Shown one piece after another: positions 33,901 through 44,425 of a stretch of 64,000 nt of DNA; within the stretch, counting starts at the first letter, position 1; the number at the start of each line of letters is the position of its first letter. This DNA comes from Magnolia sinica (lineage: Eukaryota; Streptophyta; Magnoliopsida; Magnoliales; Magnoliaceae). The DNA lies in contig NC_080583.1 of the NCBI RefSeq assembly GCF_029962835.1, forward strand, positions 68,185,158 through 68,249,157, given 5' to 3'. A program made the position numbers and the translations under genes. The notes beneath the pieces are model-generated. The model was not told the DNA's origin and did not search any database. It saw only the letters and a list, made by a program, of their open reading frames with translations.

Positions 33901-34640
33901 TCAAGCAAGGCGCACGTCTCCCTAATCATGTCATCATTAAAATCATGGGAGTGGGCCAGGCACGTCTCCAGATGGTCGGAGGATAAGGTTAGAGGTGTCG
34001 TATCTTCCACGAAAGAGTCAATCATGTTAATGTCGTGGAAATCGTCATCATCCTCTGCGTTGCTGCCGTTATTGAAAAAAATGTTTGACTCCAATGTCAA
34101 ATTTCCAAAAGACATAGTCATGATACCATTCCTGCAATTGATAATTGCATTTGACGTGGCAAGGAATGGGCGACCAAGAATGACGGGAATCTGAGTGCTC
34201 ATGTTATTGATGGGTTCGGTGTCCAGGATGATAAAATCTACAGGGTAGTAAAATCTATCGACCTGGACTAACACATCCTCAATTATCCCTATTGGTACAC
34301 AAACAGAGCGATCAGCAAGTTGTAGTGTGGTTAGGGTGGGTTTTAATTCACCCAAACCTAACTGTTTGTATACCGAGTAGGGAATCAGATTGACGCTCGC
34401 TCCTAAGTCAAGAAGTGCGTGATCAATTCGATGGTTCCCGATTACACATGATATGGTTGGGCTACCGGGATCCTTGAATTTCTGTGGCACGTCTTGCTTC
34501 AGGATGGCACTCACTTTCTCAGTCAAGAAGATTTTCTTTTGAATAATTTTCTGTCTTTTAGTCGTGCATAAGTCTTTCAGGAATTTAGCATATGAAGGTA
34601 TCTGTTTAACGACATCAAGTAGAGGAATGTTGACTTTCAC
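30903..34640 (-). pseudogene. element A pol region
   Basis: Minus strand. In order: aspartic protease (around LLDLGASVNLIP), reverse transcriptase (YRKLNTVTRKDHF; catalytic FMDD near 33057), RNase H ([18 protein letters not shown]), the integrase zinc region, integrase core ([42 protein letters not shown]) and a C-terminal part with [18 protein letters not shown], a stretch typical of Athila. In the family these mature the particle, copy the RNA and integrate it. Fossil; part of the about six breaks noted for the element. Confidence 0.9.
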
Positions 34641-36298
34641 CTATTTCAACACCTCTAGGATATCCTGAGAGTTAGAGAGAGGTTTTGGTGAAACCAACCG
34701 TTGAGGGAATGGAGCAACTGGCTTCTCTAAAAGTTCCGGTTCTACTTTTTGTGGGGCATCACTGGATCCATCATTGTTGTCCTCTTCTGGTTCTTGAGGC
34801 TTTTCGGGCCTAACCGAAAAAGTTTTATCAATGATCTTCCCACTCCTAAGAGTGGTGATGGATTTAGCATGCCCCATCTGATTTGAAGAGCTGGGATCAT
34901 TATTCTCGTACTGCGGTTTAGGATTGGGGAGAGGTTGTGCAGGAAGCATCCCCTTTTCTATAACCGTCATACGAGAATCTATCTTTTGCATAAAATCTGT
35001 AATTCCCCGCATTGCCTGAGCCAGCTCTTGTATGGGATTTTGAACCAGTTCCTCTTGAGGTTTCACTTGAGTTGGATTTTGATTGAAGAAACCTGGAGGA
35101 GTCGCCGTTTGTCCATTCCTCCAACTAAAATTTGGATGATTTTTTCAGCCAGGATTGTATGTGTTGGAGTTGGGTCCAGCAAAAGGTCTTTGATAATTAT
35201 TTACAGCATTGGCTTGTTCATTCAACACTCCTCGAAAGGCAGGTATTGTAGGACAGTTTTCAGTTGTGTGAATGTTACAATCACAGATGCCGCAAACAAC
35301 TTCATTGACCTTATCCTTCTTTCCTTCCATGGCCTCAACTTTCCTTATGAGCGTGGTCACTTTACACTTGAGATCATCCTCTTCTTTCAAGAGATATAAT
35401 CTACCTTTCTCCTTTAATTGAGTCGGCCTAGACGTGGTGTTCGCCAGTGGGTAATAGTCCCATGATTGTGTTTTTTCAGCGAGACTATCGAGGTAATCCC
35501 ATACCTCGTCAACATCTTTGTTGATGAACTCTCCATTACACATTGTCTCGACCATTTGGCGCATGGAAGATGTCAGTCCATCGTAGAAAAAATTTGTAAT
35601 GCGCCACGTTTCAAATCCGTGTTGTGGGCATGAACTGACCAAATCTTTGAACCTTTCCCAACATTGGAAGAATGTTTCATCTTCCTTTTGGGCAAAGTTC
35701 ATGATCGCTTTTCTGAGGGTAATCGTTTTATGATGTGGGAAGAATTTTTTTATGAATTCCCTCTACATATCGTTCCATGTGCCAATGGATCTAGGACGCA
35801 GTGAATGTAACCACGTCTTAGCTTTCTCTTTTAAGGAAAAAGAAAAGAGTTTCAGCCTAATTGTATCCTCGGATACATTAGGAAAACATAATGTAGCTAT
35901 AATCTCATCGAACTCTTTCAAATGCAAATATGGACTTTCTGATTCAAGTCCATGGAATTTGGGAAGGAGTTGGATAACTCCTGGCTTGATGTCCATTTGT
36001 CCTGTGTTTTCAGGAAAAATCATGCATGAGGGCATACTCACTCCGCCGGTTGTAGATAATCTCGTAAAGTACGAGGCGGGGGTGCCTGATGCACCTCATT
36101 CTCATCTTGGGTATCCTCCACCCTGGGTGGAAGTGGAGGAGGTTGGTCTTCAGCCATAACTTCCATTAACTCAGGGGATTTCGAGCGGTGTCTAGTCCTG
36201 TGATGGATAGTCAACCCCTCAACCAATCCTCCTTCAGTCAAGAGACGTCGAGTGTCGTCACGGGCCCACTTGGGCATGAAAACACTCGCAGCCCTCAA
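34641..36298 (-). pseudogene. element A gag region
   Basis: Minus strand. Athila-type gag with the Retrotrans_gag core (FPNVSEDTIRLKL; KEKAKTWLHSLRP; DETFFQCWERFKDLVSSCPQ; FFYDGL) and, further on, CGICDCNIHTTENCP, a zinc-knuckle-like cysteine/histidine cluster, and a proline- and glutamine-rich tail. It would package element RNA. Broken. Confidence 0.87.
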
Positions 36299-37038
36299 TT
36301 AAAAACTTAACCCTAGGAAAATCTAGCAAGAAAGAGAGAGTTGGAAAGAAATTACCAAATTGGAGTCCTGAGTTAAAACCTGCAAAATAAAATAAAATAA
36401 GTTAGATTCTAAAAAGAGAAGAACAATTCTTTAAAAGAAAGATAGAAGTGAACTAGCTTCTAAAAGAAAGAATTCCTAAAAGAAAGTAAAAATTTCTAAA
36501 ATAAGTTAAGAGAGTCCTAAACTAGAAAGTAGATTACTAAAAGAGAATTGAAAAATAGAAAGTAGGGAAGGAGTGTACCGAATTAGAGATTTCTATCTTA
36601 AAGGCCTACAAAATAGGAAGGTTAGTTTCTAAAGAATTCTAAAAATAAATTAAGAAACAAAATTAGATTCTAAAAGTGTCAGAATTAGAAAGTTACTAAA
36701 ATAAAACAAAAATAGAAAGTTAATTTCTAAGAAGGGAAAGAAATAACCTAAATTCTAAAAATAAACTATTTCCTACAGAAGGGAGGATACTAGAATTAGA
36801 AAATTTCTAAAATTTAAACCCTAATTCTAAAAATATGAAAAAGTAGAGAGATTAGGAAGGAATTACCAATTTAGAAACTTATGTCCAGATCCTATAAAAC
36901 AGGAAACAAGTTAAGTTCTAAAAATAGAATAAAATAAAATAAAAACTTCTATCCTAAAGTAAGTAAAATCCTAATCCTAACTTAATTCTAAAACTAATTA
37001 ATTTCAGAAAAACGTAACCGGCAACGGCGCCAAAAACT
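36299..37038 (-). other. element A leader and primer binding site
   Basis: AT-rich leader between the 5' LTR and gag made of degenerate repeats of TTCTAAAA and AGAAAGT (plus reading). The primer site TGGCGCCGTTGCCGG (minus strand, 37018-37032) matches the tRNA-Asp type used by Athila and related Ty3 elements, six bases inside the LTR edge. The same layout occurs in B (primer site 50513-50530) and C (62005-62022). Confidence 0.82.
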
Positions 37039-39454
37039 TGTTCACTCCCCAAGTATAGGGTTGTGATGTAGTAATAAACTCGGTAAGACCGAGGTCGAAT
37101 CCACAGGGACTGAAACTTGTACGTTTCCTGAAACTAGGTAGAAATAGAACTAGACTAAGATGTGATCTAAACCAAATAGAATTTAAGAAATAATTGTGGA
37201 ATAATTATCTAAAACTTTAAGGAATTCAGAGGAAGGAAACTAGGGATTCAGAGGATCCACTTGTAGAGATCAGGAAGATCTTATGCCTGCATCAATGTTT
37301 ATGGAATTCAAACTGAACTTACTTGATCTGGTTTTCAAGAGATGAAAGGTATATGAATTAGAATGGATTCCATCATCTAACCATGCCCAGGAGACAAAGC
37401 AAACAACAGGATTAAACTAATTACCAACCAATCAACAATGTATGAGGATCAGGAAGGGTACCGTCATCCTACCATGCCCATGGAGCAATAATGAACAACT
37501 GGGCTTCCTGACTTCATAAACATAAAAAAGGGAAAGAAATATTCAAAGCCCTTGCAATCCCATTGTAATTTCAGTCACAACAGACCATTAAAGGCTAGGA
37601 AAAATATTCCTTTAATAATTAAATGTATCAAATGCAGTTTATGAATTAAAGGCATGAACAGTATCTCCCATCTCGCTATAGGCTTCACCTCTTAGCCCTA
37701 GCTAAGAGGTTTAGCCGACCATGATTAGCCTAAATCCAAAACAAATAGAAAGAAAAAGAAAACGAAAAGGAGAAGAAGAGAAGAAGAAAGAGCTTATTGT
37801 TCTTTCAGCCTCCACATTCCATCTTCTCTTCCTAACGTGCAGCAGCAGCCCATAACCGAACTTCAGCTCTCCCTGACGTGCAGCCCTTCCTTTCCACCAA
37901 AGATCAGCCGTGCACTCCACGTTCAGCAGCCGATTGGAAACCAAGCTTCAGCTCTCCACGTCCCTGCCCCTCACGAAAAATCCCAGACCGAGCACCCCCT
38001 CTCTCTTGATCACACGCTCCTTATAGAGCTGTCCTCCGAGAGTCCTACAGGAAATAGGACGCGGAGATACTCCTTACGCAGCCAGGACTGGTGGAGAGCT
38101 GGAATCCGCAAACAAGCCAGCTGCGGAAGCTTTCTCTACGCAGCGTGCGAAACAGGGACGGTTCCGGTTCGACGCTGGTGATGATGGGCCCCAATTATAG
38201 TATTTCTTTCGAAAATCAGAGCCGTTTAATGTATTTGTAGGACCGATTTAGGCCATGAGCCAAAATCTGGAATGAATCCAAATCTTAGGTGGGCCGCAAT
38301 ATCAATCAACGTGGCATCCTTTCCTCCCATCTTCCAATCTTGCTGTTGTGCATGGTTGCAAAAGAACACCATGGTTCTTGTTGAAATCATTCCTTGGACC
38401 CACTGGACAGCTCGGATCATCCATCTGGATGATCTTTGTGGGCCACAAGAATCCAACCCGAGCCCCTGTTTACAATTTTCATCTCTGCTTCGGTTTCCAC
38501 GGAAGTGCAATAATCAGTGGGGCCACTATGGAAATCTTCTAGAAAATCAGCTCCGTCCATTAGTTTCCTCATGAAAAACCGGTCAGTCCTGATCGGTTTT
38601 GGCTCAAAAACCGTGGTGGCCCACCTGTTGGATCTTTCGACCGTCTAACCTGCATTTACATGGTTTGAGAACCTATTTTCGATGTTCTTGGAATTCTGTC
38701 ACTTAGGTTGTGATAAGAGGGCCCTTGGGACTCTGATGGACGGTGCTGATTAGATCATTGAGGTGGCATGGTGGCCCACAAGCCAAAATCGTCGGGCATA
38801 GGTGCGAACGCTGGATGTTCGCGCTGGAGAAGGAGAAAGAGAAGGAGACGGGTCTCCTTTGTTGACCGTGAAACCCTGTTCCAGTGTACCGCGAATGTAC
38901 GTATGATGTGCACACACACCACTTAAGGTGGGTCCCACCTTGAGGTATATGAAATATCCGCTCCGATCATCTGGTTCTTCGCATGATTTAAGGCATTGAG
39001 ACCAAAGATGAGGTGCATCCAGAGATCAAGTGGGCCCCAGATCAGTAATTTGTGGGCTGATCTGTCCATTGGGCCACTTCCACAGCGATCCAATGGATGA
39101 AATTTTACGTGTACGGTTCATTTATGGTCCTCAGGCCACGTATGGAGTTTCGAACTGATCAAATGGTGGGAACCCTATGATCTTGCATTCTGGACACTGT
39201 TCAGGTCACTTGAGCTTCAATTCCTCGATTTTCTTGGATCCCTGATGTGTACTTCTGTTGATCTTGGGTCTCTGGAGTCCGTCCCACGCTTTGGTGTCAT
39301 TAGAGCGTTAAGTCCATGCTTTAAGTACCCTTTTCGGTCCAGGCTTGTACATACACTCTGCATTATAAACACGATTAATCAGGCCATTAAGCTGTATCAT
39401 GCGTGTAAATCTATGCTATAACTGGGTCTGATATGCAATATTTGACCCTCAACA
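37039..39454 (-). repeat. element A 5' LTR
   Basis: 2416 bp, same length as the partner at 27102-29517 and about 99% identical by eye. TATA box CTATAAGG at 38026-38019 on the minus strand. Confidence 0.93.
38019..38026 (-). promoter_or_regulatory. TATA box in element A 5' LTR
   Basis: The minus strand reads CTATAAGG; it would drive the element transcript toward the primer site and gag. Confidence 0.5.
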
Positions 39455-40563
39455 AACAGTCTTTACCATAGGTTTGCTCCCTATAGGTGAGGATTCGATT
39501 CCCCATGAATGATATGTGAAAAAGTTGGGTGTACAGTCTTTACCTTAGGTTTGCTCCCTATAGGTGAGGATCTGATCCCTCTTCTTGGCGTTACTTCTAA
39601 GGAAAAAATTAAAAAATTAAAAGAATAAAAAGATAATATGTAAGCGAAGTTGAGTTATCGTGAATTCTCTTAGTTGTTACCAATGATATCCTTAAATATC
39701 GAGGTGAATCTTAATGTTGACAAGTTGAGATTAGACTATACATTCATAGATCTCAATGGTTAGAATTTTTCTAATTAATGGAATAATACTTTGAACTTGA
39801 TTATGAAGTTTACCGTGTGCTGGAGTCTAGGAGAAAGTAATATCCAACAGTTATGAATCTAAAAATTCTCATATCTGGATTACTCTGCAAAAATCACTTG
39901 AGTTTATAAATTGTTCTGTAATTCTTAACTTATTTTTCGCATACTTTGCTCGGGACTAGCAAAATGCTGGTTGGGGGTTGTGTTGAGGGTCAAATATTAC
40001 ATATCAGACCCAGTTATTGCCTGGATTTATGAACATGGTACCATTGAATAACCCATTTTAATCATATTTGTGTTGCAAGGTGAAATCGCGAGCTGAGACT
40101 GGATCGGGATGCTAAAAGTACGGATTTAACGTTCAGAATGCACCAAGGCAAGGGACGGACTCCAGGGGACCAAGATCGACGGAATTACACGCCAGGGATC
40201 CGCGAAAATTGAGAAACTGAAGCTCAAGCGGCTTGAAAGTCAGCCAGAATGCAAGATCACTGGGTTTCCATCATCTGTTTGGCTCGAAACTTTATACATG
40301 GCTCGAGGACCAAAAACTAACTGTACACGTCAAATTTCAGCCATTGGATCCTTGTGAAAGTGGCTGAACTAACAGATCAGTCCATAAAATCCTGATTTCG
40401 GGCCCACCCGCTGTCCAGATACGCTTTAACTTCGGCCCCCACGGCTTAAATGAAATGAGGAACAAGATGGTTGGTGTGGATTTCTCATAATAATCATACA
40501 GTGTACATAGTACACTTTTTGCACTAAGAGTGCATGGCAACACAGGGGCGTATAGAACTTGAA

Positions 40564-40587
40564 CTCTGTTTCTTTCATGAAACAGAG
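40564..40587. repeat. short palindrome in B-type LTR core
   Basis: CTCTGTTTC-TTTCAT-GAAACAGAG, a 9-bp stem with 6-base loop in the left palindrome arm. Repeated at about 42486-42509 and 52140-52163 in the other B LTR copies and absent from the A and C cores. Confidence 0.7.
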
Positions 40588-41107
40588 ACTGCGGATGATC
40601 TCAGTGGGCCATCATCATGGTCTAAATGCTCAATCCGAGCCGTCCATCATGCAGAGGGGCTCGATTTAGCCAAACCCATGTTGACTTTATGCACTCATGC
40701 ATGCACACGTGTTGGTTTCAATGGTCACAAATGGACTGCCCTACAACTATTGCAGCTGATTTCTTCCATGGACCACACCGATTTGGATCCAAAAACAGTG
40801 ATTTCCGGCTGGTTTTTCGAGCAGAATACATTGGACGGCGTGGATTTACTAAATCGACAGCGAATGGAGGCCTGCCATCATCACAGCGTAAGAACTAGCA
40901 GTCCCTGTTTACGCAGGGACGTGCGTTCGCTCGTCCGGCCTTCCGTGGGCCACCACCGTTGATTGTATGGTCCATCTGGACTGTACACAGGCTCCAGGGG
41001 ATGGGGATGACCCCAGCCAAGATTTCTTTTTGCTTCAATGCATGCCCACACAGGCATATCTCATGTAAACGCAAGAATAAACGGTACAGTTAAAAGCCTG
41101 ATTGGTT

Positions 41108-43093
41108 CCACTTGTAGGGATCAGGGAGATCTTATGCCTGCATTAAGATTTATGGAAATCAAACTGAACCTACCTGATCTGGTTTTTAAGAGATGAAAAG
41201 TATATGAATTGGAATGGATTCCATCATCTAACCATGCCCAGGAGACAAAGCAAACAACAGGATTAAACTAATTACCAACCAATCAACCATGTATGAGGAT
41301 CAGGAAGGGTACTGTCATCCTACCATGCCCATGGAGCAATGATGAACAACAGGGCTTCCTGACTTCATAAACATAAAAAGGGGAAAGAAATATTCAAAGC
41401 CATTGCAAACCCATTGTAATTTCAGTCACAACAGACCATTAAAGACTAAGAAAAATATTCCTTATAATAATCAACTTAAAACCAAGCTCAGTTCAGAAAT
41501 TTAAATTAAATGCATGAAATAGTGTCTCCCATCTCAATACAAGCTTCACCTCTTAGCCCTAGCTAAGAGGTTTAGCCAAACATGACTGGGCTAAACAAAG
41601 CAAGTGATAATAGAGAAACAAAGAAAGAAAAGAACAAGAGGGAAAAAAAACCAGCTTAAATAAACTTCACTTCCTGTCTTCTCTTAGACCCAACTCTTGC
41701 TCACGTCCACGCCGCCTCCGTTCCTTCACGTCTTGCCCCTTCCTTCTCTGTTTCTTCTCTTTCTTATAGCCCCAGGGCCCTAGAGACATCCGTTTGATGT
41801 TGCCACTGTTGGTGGGATTTCTTACGCAGCAGCGTGCGCAAGCAAGGATTGCGGACCGAGCTTCATTGTTGATGGGGCCCACGATCAGTGTTGCGTGAAG
41901 AATCCAGTCCGTCCACTGGATTGTGCACGGAAAACCAGTCAGACATGACCGCTTCTACTCTAGTTTGGTGCAACCAATCAGGCTTTTAACTGTACCGTTT
42001 ATTCTTGCGTTTACATGAGATTTGCCTGTGTGGGCATGCATTGAAGCAAAAGGAAATCTTAGCTGGGGTCATCCCCATCCCCTGGAGCCTGTGTACGGTC
42101 CAGATGGACCATACAATCAACGGTGGTGGCCCACGGAAGGCTGGACGCGCGAACGCACGTCCCTGCGTAAACAGGGACTGCGTAGTTCTTACGCTGTGAT
42201 GATGGCAGGCCTCTATTTCAAATGAGAGATCCAAGCCGTCCATTGAATTCCTCTCGGAATTTCAGTTGGGAAGGGACGGTTTTGGATCAGATTCGGCGTG
42301 ACCCACGAAAGAAATCAGCTGCAATAGTTGTAGGGCAATCCATTTGTGACCATTGAAACCAACACGTGTGCGTGCATGAGTGCATAAAGTCAACATGGGT
42401 TTGGCTAAATCGAGCCCCTCTGCATGATGGACGGCTCGGATTGAGCATTTGGACCATGATGATGGCCCACTGAGATCATCCGCAGTCTCTGTTTCATGAA
42501 AGAAACAGAGTTCGAGTTTTGTACGCCCTTGTGTTGCCATGCACTCTTAGTGCAAAAAGTGTACTATGTACACTGTATGATTATTATGAGAAATCCACAC
42601 CAACCATCTTGTTCCTCATTTCATTTAAGCCGTGGAGGCCGAAGTTAAAGCGTATCTGGACAGCGGGTGGGCCCGAAATCAGGATTTTATGGACTGATCT
42701 GTTAGTTCAGCCACTTTCACGAGGATCCAATGGCTGAAATTTGACGTGTATGGTTAGTTTTTGGTCCTCGAGCCATGTATAAAGTTTCGAGCCAAACAGA
42801 TGATGGAAACCCAGTGATCTTGCATTCTGGCTGACTTTCAAGCCGCTTGAGCTTCAGTTTCTCAATTTTCGCGGATCCCTGGCGTGTAATTCCGTCGATC
42901 TTGGTCCCCTGGAGTCCGTCCCTTGCCTTGGTGCATTCTGAACGTTAAATCCGTACTTTTAGCATCCCGATCCAGTCTCAGCTCGCAATTTCACCTTGCA
43001 ACACAAACATGATTAAAATGGGTTATTCAATGGTACCATGTTCATAAATCCAGGCAATAACTGGGTCTGATATGTAATATTTGACCCTCAACA
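41108..43093 (-). repeat. element B 3' LTR, inner piece
   Basis: Matches 50756-52747 of the B 5' LTR and ends CCCTCAACA next to the polypurine tract. 41972-43093 is also the LTR part of the right palindrome arm. TATA box CTATAAG on the minus strand at 41769-41763. Confidence 0.88.
41763..41769 (-). promoter_or_regulatory. TATA box in element B 3' LTR
   Basis: The minus strand reads GGCTATAAGAAAG in the B-specific core, in the loop of the palindrome. The partner in the 5' LTR is 51411-51417. Confidence 0.5.
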
Positions 43094-43978
43094 CAACCCC
43101 CAACCAGCATTTTGCTAGTCCCGAGCAAAGTATGCGAAAAATAAGTTAAGAATTACAGAACAATTTATAAACTCAAGTGATTTTTGCAGAGTAATCCAGA
43201 TATGAGAATTTTTAGATTCATGACTGTTGGATATTACTTTCTCCTAGACTCCAGCGCACGGTAAACTTCATAATCAAGTTCAAAGTATTATTCCATTAAT
43301 TAGAAAAATTCTAACCATTGAGATCTATGAATGTATAGTCTAATCTCGACTTGTCAACATTAAGATTCACCTCGATATTTAAGGATATCATTGGTAACAA
43401 CTAAGAGAATTCACGATAACTCAACTTGGCTTACATATTATCTTTTTATTCTTTTAATTTTTTAATTTTTTTCATTAGAAGTAACGCCAAGAAGAGGGAT
43501 CAGATCCTCACCTATAGGGAGCAAACCTAAGGTAAAGACTGTACACCCAACTTTTTTCACATATCATTCATGGGGAATTAAATCTACACCTATAGGGAGC
43601 AAACCTATGGTGTAGACCATTCGCCCAATCCATTCAATTTTCCAAGTTGGTTCCTTTCATGTTTAGTGATTACCAAGTTAATCTTTCAATATTAAACTGA
43701 AACCTTAATATGCACGCGAGATGTGTCCTGCGAATTCATGTCTCAATCAATGTTTACAATTTCTAGTAATGGATTAACGATTCAAACTTAGCTGTGAAAT
43801 TTGATAGATAACTGAATCCAAGAGTCATCAAGTACCAACATCACGCATCTTGTAGTTCTAAATCCAAGATAGCCGTCAAAATCGCTTCGAATTCATATGA
43901 AATTCTAGAAAAATTTAAAAATTTTCACAATTTCTGCTCAAGACTAAGAAAATACTGATTAGGAAACCTAATCTCCCA
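41972..43978 (-). repeat. right arm of the 2-kb palindrome
   Basis: The resident copy of the sequence duplicated in inverted form at 26742-27101 and 39460-41107. It runs from the LTR core of B to the internal polypurine tract (43972-43987). Confidence 0.88.
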
Positions 43979-44425
43979 CCCCCAACCTAAAATCTACATT
44001 GTCCTCAATGTAAAAGAAATAAGCATGCGATGCACATGGGACAAAATAAGTAAATGAGAAGTGATGGAAAGATAATACCTGGATGAAATAATCAAGAGGC
44101 TTTCCAAAGATATCTACGTAAGAGCGGGTTAGCACAAGAGAGAAACGAACAGAAGAAAAATGAAATCCTACCTACACCACTTTCGTAGGTGCTCTCGATT
44201 GCATTTAGTGTATGCAACAAGCCTTTAAACCCCTAGGTTACCCCTAGTGGACGAGTTGTAGTCTCGTGAGGGTTTGCAGTAATGTTACCCACAAACATTT
44301 AACTAATGAATGAGAAAAGTGAAATGGAATGAAAATTTGGGTTGCGTCCTAGGAGCGCTAAGTTTAACGTCTTCAACTAGACAAGAAAACGATAAACCTA
44401 CCCATACCTCCATCAGACTAGGAGA
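43094..44425 (-). other. element B 3' noncoding region
   Basis: Same order as in element A: polypurine tract against the LTR (43094-43105), doubled CACCTATAGGGAGCAAACCT motif (43510 and about 43588), internal polypurine tract (43972-43987) and three-way-junction fold (44227-44275). No coding frame. Confidence 0.8.
44227..44275 (-). ncRNA. conserved three-way-junction RNA fold, element B
   Basis: Same 49-base fold as in element A; only one loop base differs (TTACC against TTTCC in plus reading), all stem bases are the same. Confidence 0.5.

Larger units (their letters stand above)
27102..39454 (-). mobile_element. Athila-group Ty3 element A, innermost
   Basis: A full-length minus-strand element of 12353 bp with two LTRs of exactly 2416 bp (27102-29517 and 37039-39454). 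A perfect 5-bp target duplication AACAG (27097-27101 and 39455-39459) flanks it. Between the LTRs lie primer site, leader, gag, pol (protease, RT, RNase H, integrase) and a 1.4-kb noncoding 3' region. By eye the LTRs differ at about 25 positions, roughly 1%, so it is young: a few hundred thousand years at the often used grass rate of 1.3e-8, longer if the host is a slow-evolving tree. The coding region has about six breaks. It shows no envelope-like gene. Confidence 0.93.
26742..41107 (+). repeat. inverted copy of B's 3' region (left palindrome arm), split by element A
   Basis: 26742-27101 plus 39460-41107 (about 2008 bases without element A) is the reverse complement of 41972-43978 (2007 bases). 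It covers the 3' noncoding part of B and about 1.1 kb of LTR, in the opposite orientation to the rest of B. With the right arm it forms a palindrome with an 864-base loop (41108-41971). The arms are mostly near-identical, with some patches that differ (about 40775-40880 against 42190-42310). Confidence 0.88.

Noticed and set aside
39455-41107. A separate plus-strand Athila element (3' region plus LTR) flanking element A
   Set aside because: Its edges coincide with the gap in the 3' LTR of B on one side and with the internal polypurine tract on the other. It has no far end and no target duplication. It is better read as the inverted arm inside B.
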